Shown here piece after piece: positions 11,834-23,657 of a DNA stretch of 64,000 nt. Within the stretch, counting starts at the first letter, position 1; each line of letters begins with the position of its first letter. Source of the stretch: Climacium dendroides (lineage: Eukaryota; Streptophyta; Bryopsida; Hypnales; Climaciaceae); the NCBI GenBank assembly GCA_950106755.1, contig OX467092.1, positions 1,178,001-1,242,000 on the forward strand. Direction: 5' to 3'. A program made the translations under genes and the position numbers. The notes beneath the pieces are model-generated. The model made no database searches and was not told where the DNA came from. It saw only the letters and a program-made list of their open reading frames with translations.

Positions 11834-13179
11834 TTAATTGGGGTGGCCATGGTGGTTGTGTGGTGGAGGTGGGTGAGGAACCGGCGTGTTCACCACCACT
11901 GGCGGCGGGGGGTTCCGAGGAGGCGGCTGGTTGGGGTTGGTGTAGCAGCGCAGGCCTCTGGAGGAAGCCGCCTCGGTGGAGGCTATTCGCACCATCGCCA
12001 GTTGCAACGAAAGTCTCTTGATTGATTCGGGGAGAAAAAGTCAGACAGTCTGTCGAAATGGAAGCACAATGTGTAACAAATCAGAGCAGACACCACAAAT
12101 GACGCAATTATGATTTTGAAGAAATATACCATATCAGTTTGTGGACAGAGATCGAAGCACAGTTTATTTAAGGACCTTGGTCGATCTGCCTAGATTAGAG
12201 AGAAGAATCAATCCTACCACAAATGACACTCTTATGGTTTTGAAGAAATATACCAGTCTGTGGACAGAGAAGCTAGCACAGTTTGTATAAGGACCTTGGT
12301 CGATCTGTCTAGAATAAAGAGAAGAATCGATTCCACCCGATTCTAACCGACCACAATATAATATCTGACAGACTGGAAATATCTGACCGACCAGATCGAG
12401 CTCAAATCTGTCACTCGCTGCCATGCATGGCTATGTAGAATGATTTTCTCTCGAGGAGGCTAGCTAGAGACAATATTCAAGTTCCTTGCATATGTCCAGA
12501 TCGATCAAAGTAGTACCACCGCGATTACCACAGTTCTAAGCAGACACGATCTACACAAGCGGACTCCAGACTGAAATGAATCAATATATGTAATTCTGAG
12601 ATCTTCTATTCTTCTTCTAAACTAAATTTGTCTACACTGAAATGTATACAGATGCAGCTTAATTAGAACGTGCTTTCTAGCAGAATTAGAGCACAAGGGA
12701 GGCAACTTTAGAACTTCGACGCTGACTGCAAGCGTCAACAATGAAACACACGCTAATTCCAACTTGCAATTGACAGACGCTCTCAAGCTAGACAGCTAGC
12801 CCGGTAAGACACAAATATATCCATATATATTCAGACAGTCTGATAGTCCTTCATGCAATCATCCCTAGACTTGCGAAGTCATTGAATTGAAAAAGCAAGA
12901 TACAGATTGAGCAGGGAATCGAATTAAGCGTGTATAGTACACGATCCATGCATGCATGCTCGCCTCAAACCAGACCGCCGCAGAGGCAACAAAATCACAG
13001 ACTTACTAGCTCTATGAAACGCGGGATGGACGCACCATAGACAGTACCTGAGATTTTGTAGCTGCAACCAAACGAGGACAGCCACAGCTGGGTTTAGAGC
13101 GAACTAAGGAAACGCTCAACAAGTGATGGAAATATCTCGGATTCGGCAGAGTGTGCAAGGCACGGAAGCTAGAGTGCAT
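11834..13179 (-). CDS. Candidate two-exon gene for a 104-residue protein with Pro/His-rich tail
   Basis: I do not recognise this gene; it is a model built from sequence signals. Exon 1 (13,179-13,048) starts at an ATG, encodes 44 residues beginning MHSSFRALHTLPNPRYFHHL and ends CAG|GTACTG. Exon 2 (12,016-11,834) follows an AAG acceptor in the same phase, adds 60 residues and stops at TAA. The N-terminal part is rich in Arg, Ser, Leu and His with almost no acidic residues, like an organelle presequence. The tail has runs of Pro and the ending PPPPHNHHGHPN. Exon 2 is much richer in GC than the local background. A TATA box lies about 85 bases upstream. Against it: the acceptor has a weak pyrimidine tract, no family match is known to me, and an upstream ATG at 13,244 opens a 15-codon frame. 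It could be a non-coding transcript. Confidence 0.33.
12093..12334. repeat. Tandem duplication of ~122 bp
   Basis: Copies 12,093-12,214 and 12,217-12,334 share CCACAAATGAC, TTTTGAAGAAATATACCA, TGTGGACAGAGA and AAGGACCTTGGTCGATCTG in the same order. The duplication lies inside the proposed intron of the candidate gene at 11,834-13,179. Confidence 0.85.
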
Positions 13180-13260
13180 TAACAAACCAACTGGGGCTAC
13201 CAAGTGAAGCAAACTAGCTTGGAGATGGGGTTGTTGTGGTCCATGCTGCAAGCAGAGCTC

Positions 13261-13270
13261 GGGTTTTATA
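13261..13270 (-). promoter_or_regulatory. TATA box of the candidate 104-residue gene
   Basis: TATAAAACCC on the minus strand within TCTTATAAAACCCGAGCTC. A start about 30 bases downstream (near 13,236) would put the ATG at 13,179 in the first exon and leave the ATG at 13,244 outside the transcript. A TGACGTAC element, an ACGT core of the bZIP-binding type, lies upstream near 13,350. Confidence 0.4.
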
Positions 13271-13499
13271 AGACACGGTAACTTGATGTGTAACGGACTT
13301 GGTTAGTAGAGCTAGTCTGGGCATGCTGGCATCTCAGTCTGTTGCTTTGTGACGTACGAGGCTACTTGCACTGTGCTGCAAGTTCAAGGCTCTTTTCTGC
13401 TCCGTCGCTGCTAATGTTCGGCTTCCGTAGATTTCACTGTGGGAGTGGCTGTCAACAGTGAGACAGAGCATTGCCCCATCTCACTCTTGCATTTAAGTA

Positions 13500-14269
13500 A
13501 GGGAAGTGCACCTTTAATCCTGGATGGACGCAGCTCCCAATGACCAAGGTAGTCACCAAAATAATCCTATTATTGGATCAATTATTATTGCATTTTTTTC
13601 TTTCAACCATTTACAGATTTACAACGAAGTCATCCATCAGACCTTTTTGGTCCATAGCATCCTTACAAGGTTCACTCTTGTAGGATGTTGAGGCCAAAAA
13701 AGTGGTTGACAGATGATTTTATTGTTCTTTGTAGAAACAAAGATGCACCTATTGGCAATTGCCTTGGTTATAGAGGGCTACATCTTTTTAGGATTAACCC
13801 TAAAAAGATGCCACGGACACTTAAATGTTTGATGGATGACAAAGAATCTTTTCATATAGGACAAAAGTGGAGAAGTTCATCCTTAGAATTTTGTGTGAAA
13901 AGGGAAAATCTTGCACATTGATTTAACCTTCAATGAGAGCTCTTGGGTTTCTTTAAGCGAATGATTCACACTATATCCAAAAGGATGATTTCCATAGTAA
14001 CCATGTTGTCATGCTAAGCTTAACCTCTAAAAGCCCACATACCCCAAAAGTGGTTGCGCTTTAGTTAACCTTGATTGAAACTTTCAAAATAACCATTTTT
14101 GGTGTTTGATTTAAATTAAGAAAATGCAACTTCACAAATTTCTTTATATTCTCCATCTTAAGATTTTGAATTTTTGAAAATCAAAATAATCATTGCAATT
14201 ACAAGCTTTAAGTGTTAGAATCCAAATTATACTATATTGTGTGTATTTTTTTAAATGATTTTTAAAATT
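13500..14269. other. No supported gene; short ORF and AT-rich DNA
   Basis: A 78-codon plus-strand frame at 13,685-13,921 has no domain I recognise and no flanking exon. From 14,040 the sequence becomes strongly AT-rich and runs into the dispersed repeat copy beginning near 14,270. Confidence 0.4.
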
Positions 14270-15145
14270 TAACCCCTAAAGGTTTTGACTATATTTTCAT
14301 CAAAAACACTCCAAAACTGCCATCTCTAGTACAAGTACCAAATTTTTGAAAAAAAATATATTTTTGGACATATGTAACCCGAGATGTAACCATAGGTTCT
14401 TATGGTACTATGGTTTGAGAAGATGTGGAAAATTTTTCAGAAAGTTATACCATGTAGATTACATGATATTAGCCTTTTAAGTGACAAAAATCATTTTTTT
14501 TTACCTTGCAAAAAACTGGGCATTTACACTTTACAAAGTCACATTTTTATGAAAAATTGTCCAAAATGAAGGTCACTCTTTGGAAAGTCAAATTGGCTAC
14601 ATGCTTGAAAATTTTCAAATCATTTGGAATTGTACAACATATATGAAAAAAATAATACGTAGAAAGAAGTAGAAAATGATTCAAAATACTAAATTGTTAA
14701 CCATTTATTTATGGGATTGAAAAATGACAATCCCAATGGTTGAAATGTTGTAATAAAAAATTTGCACCTAACTTTTTTATTTTTTCCAAAAAAATTGAAA
14801 ATTGAGTTAGATAAAGGACTTTAAAGTTTATTTTAGAGTAGAGATTCAATAACTACCCACAAATTATCCATAACTAAAACTCCTCATAACTTTCATCTCA
14901 TTAATCAAAATCGAATGATTCAGAGCTTTCCATATATAAATAAATAGATCTAGAGAACCAATTTCAAATTTTTATTTTTTTAAAAAGTGATTTTTAAATT
15001 TTTTTTTTGCTACCCAGACTACCTGCCAAATGTTGAAAATTACATACTATATAATAACTTTTGAACCATGCAGTCAAAAGTTATCAAAATTGTTGGGCCT
15101 TAAAGCTCCTCCTTGGGCATATGTTGTGTGAAAATTTCAAAGAAA
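14270..15145 (-). repeat. Dispersed repeat D, copy 1 (inverted)
   Basis: This segment is similar, in reverse complement, to 26,150-27,030. The best-matched part is 15,027-15,140, which shares CAAATGTTGAAAATTA, AACTTTTGAACCATG, CAAAATTGTTGGGCC and CATATGTTGTGTGAAAATTTC-like blocks. The other end carries AACCCCTAAAGGTTTTGACT. No coding frame survives. Confidence 0.7.
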
Positions 15146-16980
15146 AAAATAAAAACTTCATACATAGTGAGTTGCCCAAAATTGCTATGTTGCCAAAAAA
15201 TGTCATTTGATCTTTTAGCGGTTAAACTACAAAATATGTTTTTCATTCTATCCTTCATTTATAGTAAAAATTTTAATCATTTTAATATATTTTATAGTTG
15301 ATACAAGTTTATTTTCATTTATTATTTTAGAAAATTACAATTATCTGAACTTTCATCAAAATTTTGGAAAAAATCAATATGAATAGAAAATACACTCATT
15401 CACAACTAAAAATAATCAAAATTTTATACATCAATTGTATAAAAGGATAAATCTAACTTAACAATCACATTTAACTTGAAGGTCATTGGCAAGGGTGTTT
15501 TGGGTGTAAAATATTAAACAAGTAATTGATAAATCTACAAAAAAAATCTCTATTATTACTTGTATCTATTGAAAAAAATCAAAATAATTGGATTATTTTT
15601 GCTATATTTATTCATTTCTATTCACTTTTGCTATTCAATCATAATAATTAAATAATTTCACAAAACAATTTGAATTCTTTTTACAATTGTAGACAATTCA
15701 AAATATAACGTATTGAAAATATAAGATTAATATTTGAACACAATTTAAAAGGTTAAATTTAGCTCAATCATGATGTTTGATCATTTCACAATGGATCTAA
15801 TCCTTTAGAGGTTAGTTGATACTTATAAAAATTAAATGTACTTACTATTAGTAAATGTAAATTACATTTATTGGATCATATTGACAAGTGAAAGAAAATT
15901 TCAACGCACTTCAACACACATATATCTCAAGTATACCTAAAACATCAAAAATAACAATGCAAATGTTTTCAAAGTGGGACATTGAGCAAATTGAGGGTCA
16001 TTGAGTGCATCCATCAAATCAACCAACCTAGATATATAGATGGTTTGGAAAAGTATGGGATTTTAAGGCTTTGTAAAAGAATTAAATGTTATTTAAGTTT
16101 TACTAGTATCATGATTGTGCCTTTCTAATTGTTGGAATTTCGACTCCAACTTGAGGATATGTGCGCTAATGGGTAGAACTTATAGGTATAAACAAATGTA
16201 TATAGTCACCAACATGTTTGCCAATGTGTAGGGAGTGGATATATTTTGTGGTTGAATGCAAATTAAGTATGTGCCCATACACATAACCCGTTAGTGCCCT
16301 ACAATAAGCTCTATATGTGTATGGATTATCCTATTCAATAATCAACATGTTGACTACATTGTGTGGATGTGGTTGTCAAACAAACCAATTGGACTTGTAG
16401 ACAACTTCACAAATATTGTGTCCCAAACCAACATTATGTATTGTTGGTGTATACTTGAAGCCCTAAATGTAGCCATTTATGATCAATAGTGTTAATTTTT
16501 TTTTATAGTTGTGGATTGTGGCATGGATGTTTGATTTCATCCTTAAACTCAAACTTAAAGTATTCCAGTAGGATCGGCTATGCTAAAGAAAGATGTCAAA
16601 AAAAACAAATCATCTTCAATGATTTGTTTCTTCTTTGAAGTAAGGTAAACATGCCTATTCCCAAGCAGATTTGCTATCTACTTACCTTGGAGAAGCGATT
16701 TGTCAACTCACATATTTTTCATAGAATTGATTGAGAATTTTGAGAGAAGCCATTTGCAAGTAGAATCAAACCGCATTCCGACAAAAAGAAAAAATTGAAT
16801 GATTTTTTTTTGTGATTTTCCAAAGCTTGTTGGAGCTAAATTGGTAAAGCGTGAGTAGACTCGCCCATGCTAAACCCCACCCGCACTGACGTGTCCCCTC
16901 TCCAAGTGCATTGTCATGATGCTAAAAGCCGATTGAAGTTGCTTAAGATTGTGGTGGTAACTTAATGGGTAGGTGAGTGG
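15146..16980. other. AT-rich DNA without recognisable genes
   Basis: Stop-dense in all frames. A small inverted repeat, AACAAATCATCTTCAATGATTTGTTTC, lies near 16,602. Nothing else stands out. Confidence 0.55.
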
Positions 16981-17036
16981 CGGGCGTTGAATGAAATGGG
17001 AGGGTCCAACAGATGTTGGAATTTCAGCACCTCACA

Positions 17037-17160
17037 GCATTGGGTTGTTTCTACCTTTAGTGAGGACCAAGGTGGTCGGTCAGATTGTCGGAATAGGGTG
17101 ACTGATGGCATTGGGTTGTTCTACCTTAGGACCAAGGTGGTCGGTCGGACTGCCACTGGT
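17037..17160. repeat. Imperfect tandem duplication
   Basis: Two successive copies of a unit starting GCATTGGGTTGTTTCTACCT and containing GGACCAAGGTGGTCGGTCRG, at 17,037-17,108 and 17,109-17,160, the second shorter. A CAGTTT-type short repeat follows near 17,205-17,240. Confidence 0.75.
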
Positions 17161-17586
17161 CTCCACTCCCTTCCTGTAGATCAATGAAGTATCAGTCATG
17201 TGGAATTTCCATTTCCATTTCAGTTTCAGTTTCAGTTTGTTTCCCCAATTTTGAAAGGAATTTTTTTAAAAAGGAGAAACTGAAAGGAACAGTCCCGCTG
17301 GCTAGTTCTGGGATTAGTTCATTGATTTCATTCTCCAAAAAGTGGCTTAAAGACATTCTTGTCCATTGTCACTTCTACCAGCGTACTGCAAGACACGTCA
17401 CCAAGTACATAAGTTAACTGAGATCCTCTGAGATCCTCTGCTGCCAGACTGACACCTGTACCTAACTGGGAAAATTGGGAGGCTTCAGTTTCTGCGACCG
17501 AGGCGGACAGGCACCTCAAATTATGAAAAACAGATTCTCACAATGAAAATGGGCTTTTTTTGGACGGGGAGGTCTCCTGCACCCGA

Positions 17587-17971
17587 AGAGCATCCCCACC
17601 CGCCCTGCAAAAATGGGGCGGGCAATAGGACAGGCCTTGCATTTGGCAGGCGGGGGGCAACAACCAACCTCACTGCTTGCAGGCCGGGAGGCCAACCAAT
17701 GAGGTGATGTGTGGTTAAATTCTTGTTTTTTGTAGTGGTCATTTGTAGTTTTGAAAATATTAAAAGTTCTTATGATGGGGTGAGAGGTTTCGGGAAGGAA
17801 GACCACTTCTTGTCCTTTTGTTGTTTTGCAAGCCGGTGGGTGGCTTGCGAAATGGCCCCAATATGCAAGCCCCCCATCTTAAGAAGTCATCCGTTTTGAA
17901 AAACAGGTGGGACACTTTTGCAAGTCACTCTTAAAAAGTCATCCATTTTGCAAGATGGGTGGGGATGCTCT
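17587..17971. mobile_element. MITE with AGAGCATCCCCACCC terminal inverted repeats
   Basis: The left end reads AGAGCATCCCCACCCGCC and the right end GGTGGGGATGCTCT, inverted copies of each other, bounding about 385 bp. Plant MITEs ending in GAGCATC..GATGCTC are common (established knowledge). Target duplication is unclear, so the superfamily is not assigned. ORFs here on either strand are not supported as genes. Confidence 0.65.
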
Positions 17972-18007
17972 AAGTCCCCCAATTGCGTCCTTGGTACCGT
18001 TGCCAAC

Positions 18008-18112
18008 GGTTGTCATATCGGACAGAATCTTACTGTTCACGGACGAATCGAACGAATCAGGGTTGGCTGATGCAGGTCAGTCAACAGTAAGATTCTGTCC
18101 GATATGACAACC
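18008..18112. repeat. Hairpin with 30-bp perfect arms
   Basis: Arms 18,008-18,037 and 18,083-18,112 are exact reverse complements (GGTTGTCATATCGGACAGAA... paired with ...TTCTGTCCGATATGACAACC), separated by a 45-base loop. Pairing extends outward with mismatches into CCAACG/CGTTGG. The loop is not repetitive. It could be a short foldback element or a small-RNA precursor; no evidence separates these. Confidence 0.8.
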
Positions 18113-18127
18113 GTGTCCGTTGGAAAA

Positions 18128-18290
18128 CTCTTTGCGAGGAGAAGTGCATGGGTTTTGTTTTGTGGTGCTTGGACTTATGGTGTGAAAGATATTGAATATT
18201 GAAATTTTTACGAAATTTAAAAATGTTAAAAATTATTTTTATTCTTATATTAGATGTAGCAACAATACAAGGTATACGACTAATGTATTA
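18128..18290 (-). repeat. Solitary inverted copy of the 8.6-10.4 kb array unit
   Basis: Reverse complement of this stretch matches the array unit: GTGCATGGGTTTTGTTTTGTGG and TTATGGTGTGAAAGA on the plus strand correspond to the CCACAAAACAAAGCCCATGCAC and TTTCACACCATAA parts. The AT-rich middle and TAGCAACAATACAAGG segment also correspond. It shows that the unit is dispersed as well as tandem. Confidence 0.7.
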
Positions 18291-19855
18291 AAAAAATATT
18301 GAGTTTTATATTTTATGAATAATTTTTTTTGAATTTCTAGCCTCCTTTGGTCTGAAAATGGATTCTTCAAATTTTAGAGAGGTCAAGAATTGAATGTACA
18401 TCAAATTTGCAAGGTTGCAACACTGATTTGTCCTATTAATATTGAGGGGGCAAAATTATGGACTCCTACCAAATTAGTGCAATGGCAAAATCTAACCACA
18501 TATGATTATGAATTTTAGGTTGTATTTTACAACATTTTGATCAAATGTTAAATTGTCATTGTAAGTTATAATTAAGGATACATCATCCTACATATTTTTG
18601 GAAATTTGTACTACCCCAAGGTCCTTTATAAGTTAGTCATTGGTTTATTTTTTAAAAATTGGGTCCTGTATATGGCCTATAATTATGAGACTTTCTTTTA
18701 TCCAATAAATTTTTTTTTTAAATTTTAATTTAATATCTATATAACACTTGAAATTATTGATGAAGGTTGGTTTTTTGTAACTTGGTAGACATATTTCAAT
18801 CTAAAAAATTAGAAAAAAATTCCATGATTTAAATTTGCCATGTCTTATCCAAAACCAAAGTTTATCAAATTGATGTGCAATTAGTGTATTTTTAGTAAAT
18901 CAACTATAGCTTTTTAGATTGTATTTTATTTGTAATGATATTTGAAGAGTTGTTATTTTAACCACAGTAATGCATTCAACAATTTTCATCTCAAAGTGAT
19001 ACTAAATGTTTTAAATTAGACTTTGAAAAATAGATTTTTCATTTTGAAAGTCAATGAAACTATTCTCAAATTCTCACTTTCAAATTTGTGTATGTTTACA
19101 GGAATGAGTTTGAATTTTTGCATGCTTTGTCTTTTAGCCCTTATATTTTCTTATTCTATTATTTTAATGTTTAATTTGATTGAAGATTTGAATTTTTAGA
19201 ATTGGAATTAGCCTAATCAAGAAAAATGTATTACAATTTTTGTTCAAATACACTTTTTCTAAGAATTGAAAGGAAACATAAAAAGTCAGAAGTAAAATGT
19301 GACTTTAATATATTCAATAAAGTATAAAGTTCTCATTAATAAAAAGAAAGAGGTAGAGTTCCATATACTTTTTAGATGAGCATTTAACAAAAGATACTAT
19401 ATTTTTCATCATTAATTATTTTTTCCATGTTAGTGAAAAAGTTACTTTTCTTTGGTATGAATCCTACATCATACACTCAAGGAGCATATGTAATAAATGA
19501 GCGCTTGATATAAGATACAATAATTTTCTTCATCTCTACATTAGCAAATAAATCACATTTCTTTAAATAATAATTTATAACCATAGAGACAATGATATAC
19601 CATTATTAAATAACCTTATAAGTAATTGCATATTATGATATAGAAAGTGCCATCATACACCATAGGTATATAGATGAAGGCTTAATTGCAATAGTCTCCA
19701 TGAAAATTTTGATAATTGTACCCAAAATTGCACTTGCATATCCACTAATTTCTATAAATAATAATTCATAACCTTCAACAAAAATTTAGAACATAGTCAA
19801 ATTCAAAAATTCAAAAAATTATAAATAATAAAATAATAAAAATATAATCTTTACA
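18291..19855. other. AT-rich DNA without recognisable genes
   Basis: Dense stops in all frames, long A and T runs, and no repeat ends or exon-like segment seen. Confidence 0.6.
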
Positions 19856-19856
19856 A

Positions 19857-20330
19857 CTATAAAGGCCTATATTTAAAAATATTGAAAATAAACTTAATAG
19901 TTTTCAATGAGATTTTTAAATATATAAGCCCCCAAACGTTGCATAAGCCAAAAAAAACTTCCAAGATTAGTGTAGAAATGAAGACTGCACCTAATGGTCC
20001 ATAAATCAAATTGTTTTTGGCGAAGTATCTTGGTAATAGGTCTTCTCCTTCTAAGGCTAGTGTGCAAACACCCTCACCCGTAACTCCAATAAGTTGGGCC
20101 CTTTGCAATGCATTATTGATCCAAACTATCATCTTCACTTTATGTATACCTTCAAAATCAATTGTGTGCCTAGGTAAGTGTTTTAGAACCAAACTTTGTT
20201 TGTTCATAACTTTTGCATACGACATCCAAATGCCACATTCTTTGGTGCATTAAAACCTCCATTCAAGTACCAACAAGGAGATATGAAAATTTAAACCAGT
20301 CTAACACTATTAACTAGGCGCAGGAAAAAA
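19857..20330 (-). repeat. Dispersed repeat E, copy 1, with a 122-codon open frame
   Basis: A minus-strand frame from 20,225 to 19,857 includes LEGEDLLPRYFAKNNLIYGP. Part of it is related to sequence on the plus strand near 23,395-23,500, which reads LKGRALSPKHFAKNEPIFG. The segment 20,200-20,300 is similar in reverse complement to the last 115 bases of the window (GTGGCATTTGGAT..TATGCAAAAGTTA). It is therefore a family of dispersed copies, perhaps derived from a coding sequence. I do not recognise the protein. Confidence 0.45.
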
Positions 20331-20805
20331 AAAAGTGGCGGTTTCGGAGGTACCCACCTTTTAACTAGGACCTTCTGTCTGAAATGTTGAAACTGCGCAC
20401 TCCTTCGATCAAAGGATATTTTGAGAATGTCAGTTTCGACTTTACAGATCGAAGCTCCGTCTGATAGAGTGTATCACTGTAGCTTAAAAGGTGCAGATTC
20501 TTTGTCGTCCCCCCCCCGCCCCCTCCCAAAGAAGTGGGATAAACGGGGAGTCCAAGACCAGCATTGGAGGCCCCCCAAATCTTTTCAGTGATCTTTCGCC
20601 TGCGTTGGGAATGAGAAACACCTCGAGAACGGTGTGGATTGAAACATTATACTAAAGCTGTCATGCTTCTTGTGCATACTGCCTAGATCATGGCGCCTCC
20701 GGTAGCCACACAACATCATGGAGCTCCAATCTCTATCTTGTCAATTAATTGGAGCGCCCTGTTCGATCGATTCTATCTGTAATACTGTACAATGTACATC
20801 TGGAA

Positions 20806-21288
20806 TCAGGCGGAAGCTTTGCGTACTAAATTAAACTCGACGGAGTTCGCAACTAGACCACACAATATAAATATATAAATATATATATGTATGTATATGT
20901 ATATGGGGCACGAAGTTACCTTTGTCGATTGGGACCTTTTGTTTGATTTGCAGTAGACGGAGCGTTTGCTGCATAAAAAATCTGGAGCTCTCAAGCCGAC
21001 GCTGACTTGGAATCCGGGTGTTGCAAACAGGTGCCTGTCGATCTTACGTCGTGACTGAATTTCTAGGGAATGCAAACATGATCGATCCAGACTTGCAGTT
21101 ACTGTTTCTTGGGTTTTCCAAGCTTGAAGCAATTGATTGTTGGAGTTGGTTGCTTGCCTATTCAATTTAGCTTTCGAAGCAGGTGACAGCTGCTTATGGC
21201 AACAATTTGTAGGTGGCATCAACATGGGTAGTGTCTTATTGGTATGGACCAGTGTTCGGGGAAAGTCGGTTGCTAGTTCAAACTTCAA
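20806..21288 (-). CDS. Unrecognised long ORF, doubtful gene
   Basis: A 160-codon frame in a less AT-rich island. The first ~125 residues are of mixed composition (start MKFELATDFPRTLVHTNKTL) and end at STK just before a possible GTAACT splice donor near 20,920. Beyond that the frame runs through a TATATG/TATAAA microsatellite that yields an Ile/Tyr repeat, which is unlikely to be coding. No domain, signal or family is recognised. It could be an exon of a lineage-specific gene, part of a non-coding transcript, or chance. Confidence 0.2.
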   Translation of the reverse strand: MKFELATDFPRTLVHTNKTLPMLMPPTNCCHKQLSPASKAKLNRQATNSNNQLLQAWKTQETVTASLDRSCLHSLEIQSRRKIDRHLFATPGFQVSVGLRAPDFLCSKRSVYCKSNKRSQSTKVTSCPIYIYIHIYIYIFILCGLVANSVEFNLVRKASA

Positions 21289-21489
21289 AGTTACCCGGTG
21301 GAATTGGGAAAAAAATCAGTTGGAATTTGGAAACACTAGGGAAAAAAATAGAGTAAATAACTGGTTTAGGGATTTTCTGAATCGTTCTTTGGAGGAAGAA
21401 TATGACACATTTCCATACAATCACACTAAAGGACGAACTCATGGTTTTCAGCCATATTATGGTGTGAAATATCTTCAAAAGATATAGAT

Positions 21490-22225
21490 ATCTTTAGTTT
21501 GTGAGGATTCTTAACATATAAAGAGCAAAAATCTTTACAATTAGAATTATGGCTCAAAGTAGTTTATCTTGAAAATGGTGATTTGAAAACTATTGTGGGC
21601 TTACGAGTTTCGTGGCAAAAAATGATTGTTTACAATAAATGTCTCTCAAATGTAATCTACAAAGTTGGAATATCTAAGAAGAATCAATCAAATATGTAAA
21701 TCCTCTAATAGAAATTGTGATTGAAACCTTTGTTGAAACAATCAAGTCCACTATATTTTTAATATAATCCTAATATATATGAGTCTACTAAGGTAAAGTC
21801 AAAATCCAATGAATTTCAATCTTGATACTTTTGGTGGAAAATTTATATTTTGAATAATAATATTTATAATGTGAATGTTTATATTTATAATAAATCATAA
21901 TATTATAGAAATCTCAATAAACATTAGAAGTTCTTACAACTTTATGATAAATAAAGGTTTAAAAATTCAAATCAATCGTATAAATCTATTAAAATAATCC
22001 AACTTTCACCATGTATATAGATTGTAATAAAGTCATGGATATACAAAATTATTTAGTTTTATGTTCACCATAGTATTTGATTATTTTATAGGTCATGCTT
22101 ATACCTCAAAGGGGTTCACAGCTTGAATAACTATTTGGGAACTAGGAAAGTTGAAGGGATAATTTGGGGGCTATCAAGTAGAAGAAGGTACATAATAGAA
22201 GGAAAAAACTAAATCATTGATAGTT
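21490..22225. other. AT-rich DNA without recognisable genes
   Basis: Only short ORFs. No repeat ends or structured motifs stand out. Confidence 0.5.
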
Positions 22226-22730
22226 GTAAGATGAAATTAAAACGCATTGATCCCAGTGGTAAGATTTTCTTAACAATCAAAGTGAAACCTATGAAAGTAA
22301 TGGAACTTTTTGATTCAAAAAATGTAAAAAGATGCTTTGATTGCTTGCAAAACAAGATGATCTCTAACTTTCACATTATAAATCAAAATGGAATGAATCA
22401 AAGCTTTCCATGTAAACAAACATACAATGTATGAAAAACAAATTTTTAAAATTTTTATTTCAAATTTTTTGTGGATTTTTTTTCATGCTTGTTGATTTCC
22501 CTTTTGAACTTATTATGATAGGTATAACTTTTGTTCATGGACACCAATTGATATTTTTAAAATTACATTTATGAAAAGCTAATGAGTTTCTCTATCTTAA
22601 GAGAAAGTTTCACCTAAAATTGAGCTCATGAGAAGCTGCCCAAAATCCATTTTGTCTCCCAAGGGGACAATGGGACTTTAGGGGTTATTATTTAAGTTTA
22701 ATCCGTATTTTGCATGTTTCATCCGGGCAT
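22226..22730. repeat. Partial, diverged copy of dispersed repeat D
   Basis: Shares AATGGAATGAATCAAAGCTT and ATAACTTTTGTTCATGGACA-like blocks with the D copies and is much shorter. The frame at 22,231-22,434 arises inside it and is not supported as a gene. Confidence 0.35.
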
Positions 22731-23016
22731 ATATTAAGATGTAAATAACTGCATCCATCACTCCAACAAAAATCTCTAAAGTAGTTGTCAGTACTGCTTT
22801 ACATAAAGAAGGATTCATAGAAGATTAGAAGTGCTGGTACCCTTGATGCCTTATGTCGGAAGTACACCCTGTGATACTGTACAGGCAAGCAACACTGACA
22901 GGGAACAATAAATTTCTAATCACCTTGATCAAAGAAAAAAACGAATGAGGGAATCGGACCTATGACCATGAGAGCAATGGACCGGTCCACACGGTACGGA
23001 CCTATGACCGTACCCA

Positions 23017-23520
23017 TCACGCAGAGAAGGAATGGACCCTTCTAATTCTTGCATTTATGAATGATATGAAGCTAGTGATGTTTGCAAATAAGAACGATCC
23101 AACCAAAATAATGTATGCACACATGTTGAGAATTAGTTTTGAATTTTTTTTCATTTGGAATGCTCCCAAGAGCAATGGAACCACTGGCAACCAAACTGAA
23201 GTTCTTTTGGACGTTTTTTTTTTCCATTTGTACTGACTGAACTTAGTTATGAGTTTTTTTGAGTCACTCAACTGTTGTGGCTGTCTCCAAACTATACTTA
23301 CCATATTTTGACCATGTGGAAGCCGTGCATGACTTGGTGAAAACCAAGGCACTTTCCGCAATTGGAACCTTCGCATGCATGCGGTAGTTGTCATTGGTGG
23401 AACCCTGAAAGGTCGAGCCCTATCACCCAAGCACTTTGCCAAAAATGAGCCGATTTTTGGACTTTTTAGATGCATTCTTTGTTTCTGCAATAATCTTGAA
23501 AGTCATCCATCGGCCACTGT
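23017..23520. repeat. Dispersed repeat E, copy 2 (plus orientation)
   Basis: The interval 23,395-23,500 matches the reverse complement of about 20,060-19,950 with clear but diverged identity (CACTTTGCCAAAAATGAG against TACTTCGCCAAAAACAAT, and AATCTTGAAAG against AATCTTGGAAG). A 157-codon minus-strand frame (23,490-23,017) crosses it in a different register and is probably incidental. Confidence 0.4.
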
Positions 23521-23657
23521 GTGGCTTCTAGTCCTTCCAGGGCTTGCTAAACTGTAGATTTGTGGGCTAAGTTCAGCTGCTGGGGTGCCAAGCTGGGCCA
23601 AATTGGGACACGTACCTTCATTTGATCAGATCAATGTTGAATGACTACATTACTTAT

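Noticed and set aside
11756..12025. 89-codon plus-strand ORF rich in Trp, Arg and Gly after a TATATATAAG box
   Set aside because: It is antisense to the Pro/His-rich exon; Trp and Gly runs are the complement of CCA/CCC codons. The TATA-like box alone is weak support.
22920..23010. Possible tRNA-like or rRNA-like segment around the GGACCGGTCC palindrome
   Set aside because: No cloverleaf arms or T-loop GGTTCRANYCC sequence could be laid out.
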